Assembly (NCBI RefSeq): GCF_016745395.1
Contig: NZ_JAERVJ010000006.1
Span: 124,001 to 188,000 of the forward strand
DNA from: Methylocystis sp. Sn-Cys
Lineage (GTDB): Bacteria > Pseudomonadota > Alphaproteobacteria > Rhizobiales > Beijerinckiaceae
Length of the DNA stretch: 64,000 bases
Reading direction: 5' to 3'
Shown piece by piece: positions 17,510-26,895 of the stretch (positions within the stretch are counted from its first letter, which is position 1; the number at the start of each line of letters is the position of its first letter). Position numbers and translations under genes: made by a program. The notes under the pieces are model-generated. The model was not told the DNA's origin. It made no database searches and saw only the letters and a list, made by a program, of their open reading frames with translations.

Positions 17510-19288
17510 TTACCAATAAACCTGGGCGCGCGCTTCAAAGAGGTTCGGGTGCGCCCCATTCATATATGGTCCCTGACGGGCGGGCACACCCGATGTGAAG
17601 AAGGCGTAATCGTTCAAGGGCGCGGACGCATGCAGGACGTGAACCCAGTTGAACTGGAAATGAAGGCCATTATCAGGATACCAGTTGAGCCCCAAGGTCA
17701 CATTCTCCTGGCGCCCGCCTGCCACACCCGCGTTGGCGATGGCTGCGGTCGCCGTGGGATTAGGCGCAATTGACGTCGTGTAAGCCAGCATATTGTAGAG
17801 GCCAGACCCAGAGAATGGCCCGCTGTTCAAATTGACCTCGCTGTAGCGCGCCGCGACGCCAATCGCGCCGAAGCCGCCTTCGCTCAGCGGGTGCTTGATC
17901 TTTATCTGGGTGAAATTCGCGCCGAGTTTGTCACTGACGTTATACGCGGCCGCGCGCTCCTCGCCGGTGAGATACCATTGGCCGTAAACATAGTAGCCGC
18001 TAAAATACTGCGAAGCGCCTCCCGGGGCGAAGGCGCCCGCCAGACGCGAGAGGAGGATATTGGTCGCGTTGCGATTGACGAACTGGCCGAAATACTCCGC
18101 CTGCAACGAAAAAGGCCCATGAGCCGCGGACAGCTCGACCCCGAATGTCTCGATGTTTTTAACGCAGTGTCCGGAAACGGCCGTCGCGCCGAACGGGAAG
18201 GCGACCGAGCCGCAGGAGAGATCCGGGGTCCCCAGCAGCCCTTGATTGAGCATATAGGCCTCCGATCGAATTCGATTGCCGACTCTGAGCGCACGATCAT
18301 CCGAAAGCCCCGTCGCATTGTTCGGTTGGTGATAACGCCCCGATATCCCGACGTGCAGAAGATCATGCTCGGTCATGATCGGCGCATAAGTCATGCGGCC
18401 GGAGAGTTCGAAATATTGTCCCCCTCCCGTTGGGACCCACCCCGCCTTGGCTGGAACGCCGATCACAGCGGGGGTTCCAACCGCAGGATTGGTATTGAGG
18501 TCTTCGAAGCTCGTGGTGAAGATGCCTCCCTTCGCCGACCAATTGCCGCCATATGCGCCGATCGCCGCGCCAAGATGACGACTGGGCGCGAATGTTTCGA
18601 CCGGCATGGCCCGTTCGATGAAGTCACGGAATCGAGATGAAGATGTAAACTCGAGACTGAAGGGTTCGAAGTAGCTTCCCACATGGATAAACGCCGGGTC
18701 TTTTGTGAACGGCAAGCTGAGCATCGGATGTTGGAACGCGATATAGAAGTCGCGAATGCCCCCTTGGACCGGCGCGTTGAATGGCGTGCCGTATTGGGAG
18801 CCGGCGAAATCGTACTGCAGCTTATAAAACCAGAATTTCGCCGCCTTTCCTTCGATTTCGAGACGCACCTGCCGCACGCCTGCCTGGCTATCCCAACCGT
18901 TGAGCGGCTGCGTCGCCCCGCCGCCGTCGAACTGCATTCGGCCGCCAATCTTGAAGCTATAAGCCTTGTCCTCGGTCTCGGCGTAGAGACCATTTCGGAA
19001 GGATACAAAGACGGGAGGCGGAGGCGGACCGGGCGGCCCTTTGACCGTTCCGGCGTTGGCGACATTGCCTGCTTGGCTTGCGGCCTGCCGAGCCTGTTCC
19101 TTCGCTTCGCGCGCCTCACGACGCAATTTCGCGATCTCCGCCTCGAGCGGCCGTAGCTTGGCGACGCGCGCTTCGAGCGCATGCAGGCGTGCTTCGATGT
19201 CGTTTGGGCTTTGTGCAGCGCTTCCACTCGTGGCTGTGAGAAAGCCACCAATCGCTACACCGACCGCGGTCTTATTCCGTAGCTTCAT
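17510..19288 (-). CDS. OprO/OprP-type phosphate-selective porin
   Basis: A 592-residue outer-membrane porin. Residues 1-25 form a signal peptide (SGSAA). Residues 30-72 form a coiled coil (IEARLHALEARVAKL repeats), followed by a proline stretch (KGPPGPPPPP). The rest is a beta-barrel with alternating strands ending in the aromatic residue typical of BamA substrates (ARAQVYW). The opening strand region, YSFKIGGRMQFDG and VRQVRLEIEGK, is characteristic of the OprP family. It takes up anions such as phosphate or polyphosphate; specificity cannot be assigned. It is convergent with the fluoride operon. Confidence 0.85.
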   Translation of the reverse strand: MKLRNKTAVGVAIGGFLTATSGSAAQSPNDIEARLHALEARVAKLRPLEAEIAKLRREAREAKEQARQAASQAGNVANAGTVKGPPGPPPPPVFVSFRNGLYAETEDKAYSFKIGGRMQFDGGGATQPLNGWDSQAGVRQVRLEIEGKAAKFWFYKLQYDFAGSQYGTPFNAPVQGGIRDFYIAFQHPMLSLPFTKDPAFIHVGSYFEPFSLEFTSSSRFRDFIERAMPVETFAPSRHLGAAIGAYGGNWSAKGGIFTTSFEDLNTNPAVGTPAVIGVPAKAGWVPTGGGQYFELSGRMTYAPIMTEHDLLHVGISGRYHQPNNATGLSDDRALRVGNRIRSEAYMLNQGLLGTPDLSCGSVAFPFGATAVSGHCVKNIETFGVELSAAHGPFSLQAEYFGQFVNRNATNILLSRLAGAFAPGGASQYFSGYYVYGQWYLTGEERAAAYNVSDKLGANFTQIKIKHPLSEGGFGAIGVAARYSEVNLNSGPFSGSGLYNMLAYTTSIAPNPTATAAIANAGVAGGRQENVTLGLNWYPDNGLHFQFNWVHVLHASAPLNDYAFFTSGVPARQGPYMNGAHPNLFEARAQVYW

Positions 19289-19599
19289 AATTGCGTCTCG
19301 CGTCGGACAGATTCAGTCAGGCATGTTTTCGTAGAGATTGCGGCGTGAATGTGTCTTCACCAGACGCATGTCAGTGTGCGAAGCATTTGCCGAATAATGC
19401 AGAAACAACGGAAACAATTATACGCTTTGCTTAGACTATGAACAGCCTGCCTGGGCGCAACCGGTCCCATCGTCGCGCGAGGAGAGTCGCAAACCGCTCG
19501 AACGGGAAGAAGCGCAAGCGACCGGCGAACGGCTCATGGCGCAACAAGCGCGTGAAGACGTTTTTGGAATCGAATGCCCGCTTGCGCTCTACATTCTGC

Positions 19600-19732
19600 G
19601 CAGGCGGGGCCTTATGAATATTGCGTGCTTTCGTCACACGACATCTGCGACAAGGCGGGCGAAACCTCGGTATATTTCGACGCTTACACAGGCAACTTGC
19701 TTTCATTGACTCTGCCTACCGGTCTACGTGCC
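19600..19732 (+). pseudogene. PepSY-TM protein fragment
   Basis: In the 536-base gap between the porin and the ATPase a short plus-strand stretch encodes GETSVYFDAYTGNLLSL. This resembles the vyvDPyTGevL motif of PepSY-associated membrane proteins. It has no plausible start and runs directly into sequence antisense to the ATPase gene. It is probably a decayed remnant. The rest of the gap (19289-19599) shows nothing recognisable. Confidence 0.35.
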
Positions 19733-19824
19733 GGCGGGAAGAGCCAGTTGCTCGAAGGCCGGCGGGCGTCTTTGGTCGGGACAAAGCGGAGCGCCGCCCA
19801 ACGCGCCAAGGCGCGTGGCGCGGC

Positions 19825-22800
19825 TTATCTGGCAGGCACGATTTGGAGCAACGCCTCTCCAGCCTGTACCTGTTTGCCATACTCGAGACGGCTGTCGCGG
19901 ACGGTGCCGGCGCTGGGCGCCGTCAGTGGCGCGCCCCTCTCGAGCGTCGCACGCAGCGCCTCCTCGCGCCGGGTGGTCTCCGCCCGGACTCGCGCCAGGC
20001 GGGCTTCCGCGCGCGCCGCCGCGCCGCGGGTCTTGGCTCTGGCTGCGGCGTTTGACGCGCGCCGGCTCGCGGCGCGGTCATACGCCGCCTTGGCGCGTGC
20101 CAGCCCGGTCTCCGCCTTGCCCTGCGCAGCCTGGGCGACTGTCAGCGCCTTCCGCGCACGCGCGAGTTCTTCCTCGAGCTCGGGCGGAATGATCCGGGCG
20201 CAGACGCTTCCAGCCTCGACCAGAGCGCCGTCGTGGCATGCGACCGCCTCAATTCTCCCCGAGACCGGCGCGGACGCCTCGATCGGCGGCGGAACGGCGA
20301 CGCGCTCCGCATCGGCAGTCCGGTCGCGCCCACTGCGGTCGATTGTCGCCAGCTCGTCGCGCGCGCTCTCGCGCGTGGCCTGCCAATAGAGCGTCCCGCC
20401 GGCCGCGACGACAAGAAGGAGGCCTGCCGCAATGGGCGCATATCGGCGGGCGAGTCCCGCGCCGGCGGCCGCGACCTCGGGTGGCGCCTTGGGGAGCTTG
20501 CGGCGCTCGCCCCACCATTTTTCGAGCTCCATGACCACGAGCAGCGAGGCGCCCAAGGCGAGAAGCGCCCCCCACTCGGCAAGCGTCGGCGGCTCGATCC
20601 GCAGCGTATCGGCGAGGACGGGCGTATGCGCCGCCAGAAGATGGATGACTTGCGCGCCGATCACGCTTGCGACGAGCAGCGGACTCGAAAAGAGGCCCTT
20701 ATAGAAAAGCGAGTGATGTTCCGAGCGCGCGTTCAACGCCTGGAAATTCTCGAAGACGACGAAGAGCAGGAGCAGCAGATTGCGCGCGCTGTCCGTGGCG
20801 TAGCCATGCTCGATGAGCCAGTAGAACAAGGCAAAGCCGCCGCCGGCCATGACGAACGCCGAATAGACGTTACGGATGATCATCACCCGGTCGAAGATCG
20901 GCTCCTGCGGCTTGCGCGGCGGATAGGTCAGTTCGTCGCCTTCGGGCTTTTCGGCGGCCAGCGCGATGTGCTGAACGCCATTGGTGACCAGGTTGAGCCA
21001 CAAGAGCTGCACGGGCAGTAGCGGCATGGGCAGGCCAAAGGGAATGGTCAGCAGAAACAGCAGCAGTTCGGCCGCGCCGGTCGAAACGAGGAGGAAAATG
21101 ACTTTTCGGATGTTGGCGTAGGCGACGCGGCCCTCCAGCACGCCGCGCACGATCGAGGCGAACTTGTCGTCCGCGATAATGATGTCGGCGCTTTCCTTGG
21201 CGACATCGGTGCCTTGCCTGCCCATGGCGACGCCGACATGCGCGTGCTTGAGCGCCGGCGCGTCGTTGACGCCGTCACCCGTCACTGCGACGAAATGGCC
21301 GTTGCGCGCCAGCGACAGGACGATCGCGAGCTTCTGGATCGGCTCGACGCGGGCGTATATGCGGGCGCGGCCGGTCAGGGAATCGAGCGCCGCCTCGCCG
21401 GCTTCCTCGGCGCGCTTCACTTCTTCGCCCGTCACGATCTGATCGTCTGAAAAGACCATGCCCGCGTCCTTGGCGATGGCGGCGGCGGTGCCGGGCGCGT
21501 CGCCCGTGACCATCGCCACCGCAATGCCCGCGTCGCGGCACTCTGCAATAGCTTGCCGCACTTCCGGACGCAGCGGATCCTGCATGCCGACCATGCCGAG
21601 GAAGACGAGATTTTGAAGATGGCTCGCGCCATAGCCGTGCTGCGGCTCCGGCGTCACCTCGCCCTCGGCGAAGGCCAGAACGCGCAGTCCCTTCGCCGAC
21701 ATCTCGTCCTTCTGGCGCCAGAGCGCCTCCCGATCGATCGGAGCGAGCGCGCCGCCGACATCCATGCGGCTGGCCATGGCGATCAGCGTCTCCGGCGCGC
21801 CTTTCGCAAAAGCGAAGACGGCGCGCTTTTCCTCGTGGCGGTGAAACGACGCCGCATATTTGAGGTCCGGTTCGTAGGGAATGCGCTTCACCAGCGGATA
21901 GCGCGCCCTCAGCTCCTCATGCACGACGCCGCTTCGATGCGCGGCGACCAGCAAAGCGACGTCGACCGTGTCGCCCACGCCCCTGATCTCCTCCTTCTCG
22001 CGCCGGATCTCCGCCTCGTTGGGCAGCGCCGCCGCGCGCAGCAGGGCCGCCAGGAGAAGATCGGCTTGTTCGTTGCGCGTCGCGCCGCGAAAAGAGTAGG
22101 AGTCGAGGCCCTCGCCCGACTGCAGGGACAGAGCTGAGCCGTCCGGCAGCGCGATTTGTGTGACGGTGAGTTCGTTGCGCGTCAGCGTGCCAGTCTTATC
22201 CGTGGCGATCATGGTGCAGGAGCCGAGCGACTCCACCGCCGCCATCTTGCGCACGATCACATTGGACTTGGCCATGCGCCGCATGCCGATCGCCAGCGCC
22301 ACGGCGATCGCAACCGGCAGCCCTTCGGGAATGGCTGCGACGGCAAGGCCCACCGCCATCATGAAGAGCTCGACGAACCCCATATGGCGCAAATAGCCGA
22401 CGACCATCAGGACGCCGACGGCCATGGCGACGAGAATGGCGACGAGCTGCGAAAACCGCTCCATGCGGATGACGAGCGGCGGCTGCGAAACCGATGGTCT
22501 GACGAGCTCCCCGGCGATCTTGCCGACCTCTGTCGCGAGCCCTGTCCCTGTCACCTCGCCGGTTCCACGCCCGCGCGTCACCATCGCCCCCGCGAAGGCC
22601 CTGCCCTCGCGTGCGCTCTCCTTGGCGTTCGCCGCCCCGGTTTTCTTGACCGGCGCCGACTCGCCCGTCAGCAGAGATTCATCGCAACGCAAGTCGACGG
22701 CTTCGATCAGCCGCATGTCGGCAGGCACGCGGCGGCCGGCTTCGAGCAACACGACATCGCCCGGCACGAGGTCGCGCGCCTCGATCTCCTGCTGAACGCC

Positions 22801-23106
22801 GTCGCGCAGGACGAGCGCCTGCGGCTGGTCCTGCGCGCGCAACGCAGCCGCAGCCTGGCCGGCAGAGTATTCCTGAACCGCGCCAATGATCCCGTTGATC
22901 AGCAGGACGACGCCGATAAAGACGGCGTCCTTCGCGTCTCCAACCACCATCGCGACAATGGCGGCGGCCACGAGAATGTAAATCAGCGGACTGAGAAACT
23001 GTCTGAGGAAGACCGCCACGAAGGAAGGCGGTCGCGCTTCTGGTAACGTGTTCGGTCCGAATTCAGCGAGGCGGCTCCGCGCCTCGAGGCTCGTCAATCC
23101 CTGCAT
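19825..23106 (-). CDS. P-type cation ATPase fused to a C-terminal HlyD-like adaptor domain
   Basis: A 1093-residue protein. Residues 1-880 are a P2-type ATPase: GLTSLEARSRLAEFGPN at the N-terminus, LLTGES (actuator), IPEGLP near 259, the phosphorylated DKTGT near 303, GDGVNDAP, and a C-terminal cation-ATPase domain (LWLNLVTNGVQHIAL). From about residue 889 (DNA 20442 down to 19825) comes an extra membrane helix, then a lipoyl half motif (APVSGRIEAVACHDGALVEAG), a coiled coil of about 90 residues and a second half motif (PLTAPSAGTVRDSRLEYGKQV), as in HlyD/EmrA adaptors. The start at 23106 has GGGAG five bases upstream; longer starts at 23148 and 23169 exist. Ion specificity is unknown. Confidence 0.85.
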   Translation of the reverse strand: MQGLTSLEARSRLAEFGPNTLPEARPPSFVAVFLRQFLSPLIYILVAAAIVAMVVGDAKDAVFIGVVLLINGIIGAVQEYSAGQAAAALRAQDQPQALVLRDGVQQEIEARDLVPGDVVLLEAGRRVPADMRLIEAVDLRCDESLLTGESAPVKKTGAANAKESAREGRAFAGAMVTRGRGTGEVTGTGLATEVGKIAGELVRPSVSQPPLVIRMERFSQLVAILVAMAVGVLMVVGYLRHMGFVELFMMAVGLAVAAIPEGLPVAIAVALAIGMRRMAKSNVIVRKMAAVESLGSCTMIATDKTGTLTRNELTVTQIALPDGSALSLQSGEGLDSYSFRGATRNEQADLLLAALLRAAALPNEAEIRREKEEIRGVGDTVDVALLVAAHRSGVVHEELRARYPLVKRIPYEPDLKYAASFHRHEEKRAVFAFAKGAPETLIAMASRMDVGGALAPIDREALWRQKDEMSAKGLRVLAFAEGEVTPEPQHGYGASHLQNLVFLGMVGMQDPLRPEVRQAIAECRDAGIAVAMVTGDAPGTAAAIAKDAGMVFSDDQIVTGEEVKRAEEAGEAALDSLTGRARIYARVEPIQKLAIVLSLARNGHFVAVTGDGVNDAPALKHAHVGVAMGRQGTDVAKESADIIIADDKFASIVRGVLEGRVAYANIRKVIFLLVSTGAAELLLFLLTIPFGLPMPLLPVQLLWLNLVTNGVQHIALAAEKPEGDELTYPPRKPQEPIFDRVMIIRNVYSAFVMAGGGFALFYWLIEHGYATDSARNLLLLLFVVFENFQALNARSEHHSLFYKGLFSSPLLVASVIGAQVIHLLAAHTPVLADTLRIEPPTLAEWGALLALGASLLVVMELEKWWGERRKLPKAPPEVAAAGAGLARRYAPIAAGLLLVVAAGGTLYWQATRESARDELATIDRSGRDRTADAERVAVPPPIEASAPVSGRIEAVACHDGALVEAGSVCARIIPPELEEELARARKALTVAQAAQGKAETGLARAKAAYDRAASRRASNAAARAKTRGAAARAEARLARVRAETTRREEALRATLERGAPLTAPSAGTVRDSRLEYGKQVQAGEALLQIVPAR

Positions 23107-23325
23107 GATGCTCCCGGAATATCTGGCCGTCGCCGCGTCGCGGAGCATGGTCTTCCGCAGAGAAAGCATGCTCCGTTCGAGGCGCCTGTGAAAGAATTAG
23201 CGTTGCCGCCGGGAGGGACAAGCAGACGGGTCGCGGGCTCAGCCGTTGTCGAGAGACCGCTGCGCGGAGCTTCGTCCCCAGTAGATGAGGCGGCGGTCGC
23301 GAGCTTGACGGCTGCAAACAAACAT

Positions 23326-23632
23326 AGGATGAGGATCCTCGAGCCGGGCGGCTTGTTCATCAACGGCAATCGCGCCGCGCTGGACGATCACGCCCTTCAG
23401 CCCGCCGCCACCCAGGCGGATATCCGCAACTGGTTCAAAGTCTTCGGCAAGGCGAATCGCGACGATCTCCTCGAGGAATGGATCGATCGTGCATTTGTTC
23501 GGCGACGAATCCGCAGATCGCCTCACGAATTCTTCGGAAACCCTGTCGGCAATGCGCGCTCTCGGCTTCGCGGATGTGCGATCGTTTTATCATGAGGGCG
23601 TCGACATGCTCGTGGCGACGACGAAAGCCTGA
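23326..23632 (+). pseudogene. C-terminal fragment of a SAM methyltransferase, frameshifted
   Basis: One frame reads RILEPGGLFINGN...ADIRNWFKVFG...RDDLLEEW. A second frame continues LFGDESADRLTNSSETL...GFADVRSFYHEGVDMLVAT and ends at TGA 23630-23632. Joined at a frameshift near 23470-23500 they look like the end of a class I methyltransferase (post-motif LxPGG and a final ATK-like strand). There is no N-terminal SAM-binding part. It occupies most of the 563-base divergent gap between the ATPase and MFS genes; nothing else was seen there. Confidence 0.45.
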
Positions 23633-23669
23633 AGCGCTTGGCGCGACATCGACGAATCGGAATAGACCC

Positions 23670-24971
23670 ATGACAGTTCAATTCCGGCCTCTGGCGCCGG
23701 GCCAAATCGAAGCGCAGCGCGGTCTCTCACGCAATGAGGCGAAGACGCTGGCGCTCGCCTCGCTCGGCGGCGCGCTCGAATATTATGATTTTATCGTCGG
23801 CGTCTTTTTCGCCAAAACCCTCGCCGCGGTATTCTTCCCGCTGGACAGCCCGCAATGGCTCTCGCAGCTCCAGATCTTCGGCATATTCGCCGCCGGCTAT
23901 CTCGTGCGCCCAATCGGCGGCGTCGTCTTCGCGCATTTCGGCGACCGCGTCGGCCGCAAGAGAATGTTCGCGCTTGGTCTCTTCCTGATGGCCTTTCCCA
24001 CGCTGCTCGTCGGGCTGACGCCCGATTACAAGACGATTGGCCTCGCCGCTCCGCTTGTTTTTCTCTTCTGCCGGCTGCTGCAAGGGCTGTCGGTGGGTGG
24101 AGAAGTGCCCGGCGCATGGATTTTCTGCGCCGAGCATGTCCACAAAACCCGCGTGGGCTTCGCCTGCGGGCTGCTGATGGCCGGGCTCTGCTGCGGCATA
24201 TTGATGGGCGCGCTCACCGCCAAAATACTGACGTCGAGCCTCGGCGCTGACGATCTCGTCGCCTGGGGCTGGCGCATTCCGTTCATCCTCGGCGGCGTCT
24301 TCGGCCTGATCTCCGTCTATCTGAGGAAATATTTGCAGGAGACGCCGGTCTTCGAGGCGCTTCGCGAGCGGCGTGTCGCCGACGCCCGACTGCCGATCTC
24401 GCTCGTTTTCGCGCGCTGCAAAAGCGAGGTTCTCCTCTCCATGGCCGCGACCTGGGTTTTCGCCGGCGTCTTCGTGACCTATTTTCTCTACCTGCCGACC
24501 TATCTGCAGTCGCAATTCGACTATCGGGCGGCGGATGTCTTCACCGCGAACTGCTGGTCCATAACGCTGCTGATCCTCGGCAGCGTCTTCGTGGGCCGGG
24601 TCACGGATGTCATCGGTGGCGGGAAAGCCTATGCGATCGGCGGCGTTGCGATGGCGGCGGTTGTCGCCGCGCTCGGCTTCGCCCTTGCCAACGGCAGCGC
24701 ATGGACGCTGCATCTCTATGCGATCGGCGGTTTCGCGATCGGAACGATCACGCTCACCCCTTATCTGATCATCCGCAGCTTTCCACCCGAACTGCGATTC
24801 ACGGGATTCGCTTTGTCCTACAACACCGCCTACGCCATCGTCGGCGGAACCACGCCGCCGCTAATGACGATCTTGGTCGGAGAGCGCGCCCTTGCCATGG
24901 CGCCCTTCTATTACATGTCGGCGCTCTGCCTTTTGGGCGCGGCGATCGGCTGGCTACGGCGCGAAGGGTGA
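23670..24971 (+). CDS. MHS-family MFS transporter (metabolite:proton symporter)
   Basis: A 433-residue MFS protein of the metabolite:H+ symporter group (ProP, ShiA, KgtP relatives). The N-terminus has the family signature LASLGGALEYYDFIVGVFF. The loop motif FAHFGDRVGRKRMF follows helix 2, and the helix-4/5 region GLSVGGEVPGAWIFCAEH is typical. Twelve helices can be traced. The start at 23670 is chosen because upstream codons belong to the decayed methyltransferase fragment. The likely substrate is an organic acid or osmolyte; nothing in the sequence decides which. Confidence 0.85.
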   Translation: MTVQFRPLAPGQIEAQRGLSRNEAKTLALASLGGALEYYDFIVGVFFAKTLAAVFFPLDSPQWLSQLQIFGIFAAGYLVRPIGGVVFAHFGDRVGRKRMFALGLFLMAFPTLLVGLTPDYKTIGLAAPLVFLFCRLLQGLSVGGEVPGAWIFCAEHVHKTRVGFACGLLMAGLCCGILMGALTAKILTSSLGADDLVAWGWRIPFILGGVFGLISVYLRKYLQETPVFEALRERRVADARLPISLVFARCKSEVLLSMAATWVFAGVFVTYFLYLPTYLQSQFDYRAADVFTANCWSITLLILGSVFVGRVTDVIGGGKAYAIGGVAMAAVVAALGFALANGSAWTLHLYAIGGFAIGTITLTPYLIIRSFPPELRFTGFALSYNTAYAIVGGTTPPLMTILVGERALAMAPFYYMSALCLLGAAIGWLRREG

Positions 24972-25036
24972 GGCGATAGGGCTTTTAATGAATTGCGACA
25001 TCGCGGTCGAGACCCGTCGCAACGGCCTACTATCGG

Positions 25037-25726
25037 TCAACTCGACGGCGCCCGCGTGGGCGTTATTGCGCCATCCTCGAGAGTGATGATCCTGTCTGCG
25101 ATATCGAGAATCCGGTAGTCGTGAGTTACGAGAAGGATCGTTGCGCCATAGTCCTTGGCAAGGCGTTTGAGAATATTGACCGCTTCATGACCGCTCGCCT
25201 TGTCGAGAGAGGCGGTTGGCTCGTCGGCCAGCACGAGCGTTGGTCGCGAAACCAGGGCGCGCGCGATTGCGACACGCTGGCGCTGTCCTCCCGATAATTG
25301 TTTCGGCCGACGGTCGAGATGGTCGGCCAGACCAACCTCGGTCAGCATATCGCCGGCTCGCCGTCGGCGTTCGTCCTCTGAAAGCCGATCGTCCAGCTCG
25401 AGCGCCATGCAGACGTTTTCCATGGCGGTCAGCGGCCAAAATAAATTGTGCTGCTGGAAAATGTAGCCGATTTGTCGCCGCACGCCCATGCGAACATTTT
25501 CGTCGCTGTTCACCAGCTCGCGGCCCAGAACGACGGCGCTTCCCGTCACGGCGAGGCGCAGGCCGCCCAGGATCGTGAGCAAGGTCGTCTTGCCCGAACC
25601 CGAGGGTCCGGTGAGTATGACGATCTCGCCCCGATCGATCGAAAGATCGACATTTTTGAGCACCTGGCGGCGGAATTCGCCGACGCCGTAAGCAAAGCTC
25701 ACTCCTTTCACGTCGACCAGCGCCAT
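25037..25726 (-). CDS. devA: DevA-type ABC exporter ATPase
   Basis: A 229-residue ATP-binding subunit. Walker A is GPSGSGKTT (about 41-49), the Q-loop is IGYIFQQHNLF, the signature is LSGGQRQRVAIARAL, Walker B is VLADEPTASLD, and the switch His is in LVTHDYR. It belongs to the MacB/LolD/DevA class that works with FtsX-fold permeases. Its ATG overlaps the stop of the permease gene (ATGA). With the permease and a HlyD-like adaptor it forms a DevBCA-type tripartite exporter needing a TolC protein. Its place below the pigment genes suggests export of their product; the direct evidence is only gene order. Confidence 0.88.
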   Translation of the reverse strand: MALVDVKGVSFAYGVGEFRRQVLKNVDLSIDRGEIVILTGPSGSGKTTLLTILGGLRLAVTGSAVVLGRELVNSDENVRMGVRRQIGYIFQQHNLFWPLTAMENVCMALELDDRLSEDERRRRAGDMLTEVGLADHLDRRPKQLSGGQRQRVAIARALVSRPTLVLADEPTASLDKASGHEAVNILKRLAKDYGATILLVTHDYRILDIADRIITLEDGAITPTRAPSS

Positions 25727-26895
25727 CAGAACATATCCGCTGGATTTGCCGCTTTTAGGCGACGAATGGCGAGCGCGCCGGCAAGCGAACACATCGTCAG
25801 AATGAATGCGAATACTGTCGCGACTTTGCCGAACGGCATCGGGAAAGGAATGAATATTTCCTGTTCGGCAAGACGATAAAGCGCGAGGGACAAGGCAAGA
25901 CCCGGCACGAATCCAAGAAGCGCGAGATAGATCGCGGACGAGAGAACCACCAGTTGGAGGTAGAAGTGCGAGTATCCCATCGCTTTGAGCGTCGCATATT
26001 GGCTCAAATTGTTGCTCACGTCCGTGAAGAGAATTTGGTAGACGATCACCATGCCGACAACCAATCCCATTACGACGCCGAAGCCGAAGATAAATCCCAT
26101 CGGCGCAGAATTCTCCCAGTAGCCTTTCTCGAACTCGACAAGCTGGTCGTAATTAAACACGCGCATCTCCCGGCCCATCAACGCGAGCAAGTCCGCCTGC
26201 GCCTTGCGAACGTCGGCGCCCGAGCTGAGCAGGACGAAACCGAGATCTATTTTATCCAAACTCCGCTGCGGAAAGATGCGATGGAAATTCAACTCGCTCG
26301 CGACGACGTTTCCGTCGGCGGCGAATGTCGTTCCCATGCGGAACGTCCCGACGATCGTGATCCTGCGCCCGTTGATTTCCGTCACATCCCGCCCTTCAGA
26401 AAGTTGCTCGGACACCGGGCCGAACTCGGGCCTCGAGGCAATGTCGAAGAGCGCGACATCCTGGCGTTTGAGATCGTCGCGGCGCGCGCGAATGTCGGCG
26501 CTATCGATCAGATTGCTGTTGAGATCATATCCATAAACCATCAAAGTTCGCTGTATGCGAGTGTCCATGTTCTTGAATTGTCCAAGCGACATGTACATGG
26601 GATAAACGGCGCGAATGTCTGGATGGCCGAGCGCGCGCATCAACGCGCTACGCTCGAATTGCACGGGCCGCCACAGCGCCTCCGTCTGCTTGTGCAGCAC
26701 GAACAAATCGGCCCGCATCTTGATCGGGGCCGACGCGGCGCTCGCGTAAAGCGAATCGAGAAAACCGAGCTGCATGAACACCAGCACGCTGGCGAACAGG
26801 ACGCCCAGCGTCGCCGCGATGAGCTTCGGTTTGTCGTATATCAATTGCCGCCAGGCCAGACGAGCGGCGAAGAAGAAAATTGGGAACGACGTCAT
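25726..26895 (-). CDS. devC: DevC-type ABC exporter permease
   Basis: A 389-residue FtsX-fold permease: one N-terminal membrane helix (about 20-45), a large periplasmic domain (about 50-260) and three C-terminal helices (about 265-385). Strings such as WRQLIYDKPKLIAATLGVLFA and NLSQYATLKAMGY are typical of DevC proteins. It overlaps both neighbours by 4 bases, so devB-devC-devA are translationally coupled. DevBCA exporters move glycolipids in heterocyst-forming cyanobacteria; the proteobacterial members are poorly characterised. Confidence 0.88.
   Translation of the reverse strand: MTSFPIFFFAARLAWRQLIYDKPKLIAATLGVLFASVLVFMQLGFLDSLYASAASAPIKMRADLFVLHKQTEALWRPVQFERSALMRALGHPDIRAVYPMYMSLGQFKNMDTRIQRTLMVYGYDLNSNLIDSADIRARRDDLKRQDVALFDIASRPEFGPVSEQLSEGRDVTEINGRRITIVGTFRMGTTFAADGNVVASELNFHRIFPQRSLDKIDLGFVLLSSGADVRKAQADLLALMGREMRVFNYDQLVEFEKGYWENSAPMGFIFGFGVVMGLVVGMVIVYQILFTDVSNNLSQYATLKAMGYSHFYLQLVVLSSAIYLALLGFVPGLALSLALYRLAEQEIFIPFPMPFGKVATVFAFILTMCSLAGALAIRRLKAANPADMF

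Noticed and set aside
22156-23046. Plus-strand His- and Asp-rich open frame
   Set aside because: Antisense to the ATPase gene; the composition is typical of a shadow frame.
23188-23595. Intact small gene in the ATPase/MFS gap
   Set aside because: The methyltransferase-like sequence switches frame in the middle, so it is better read as a decayed fragment.
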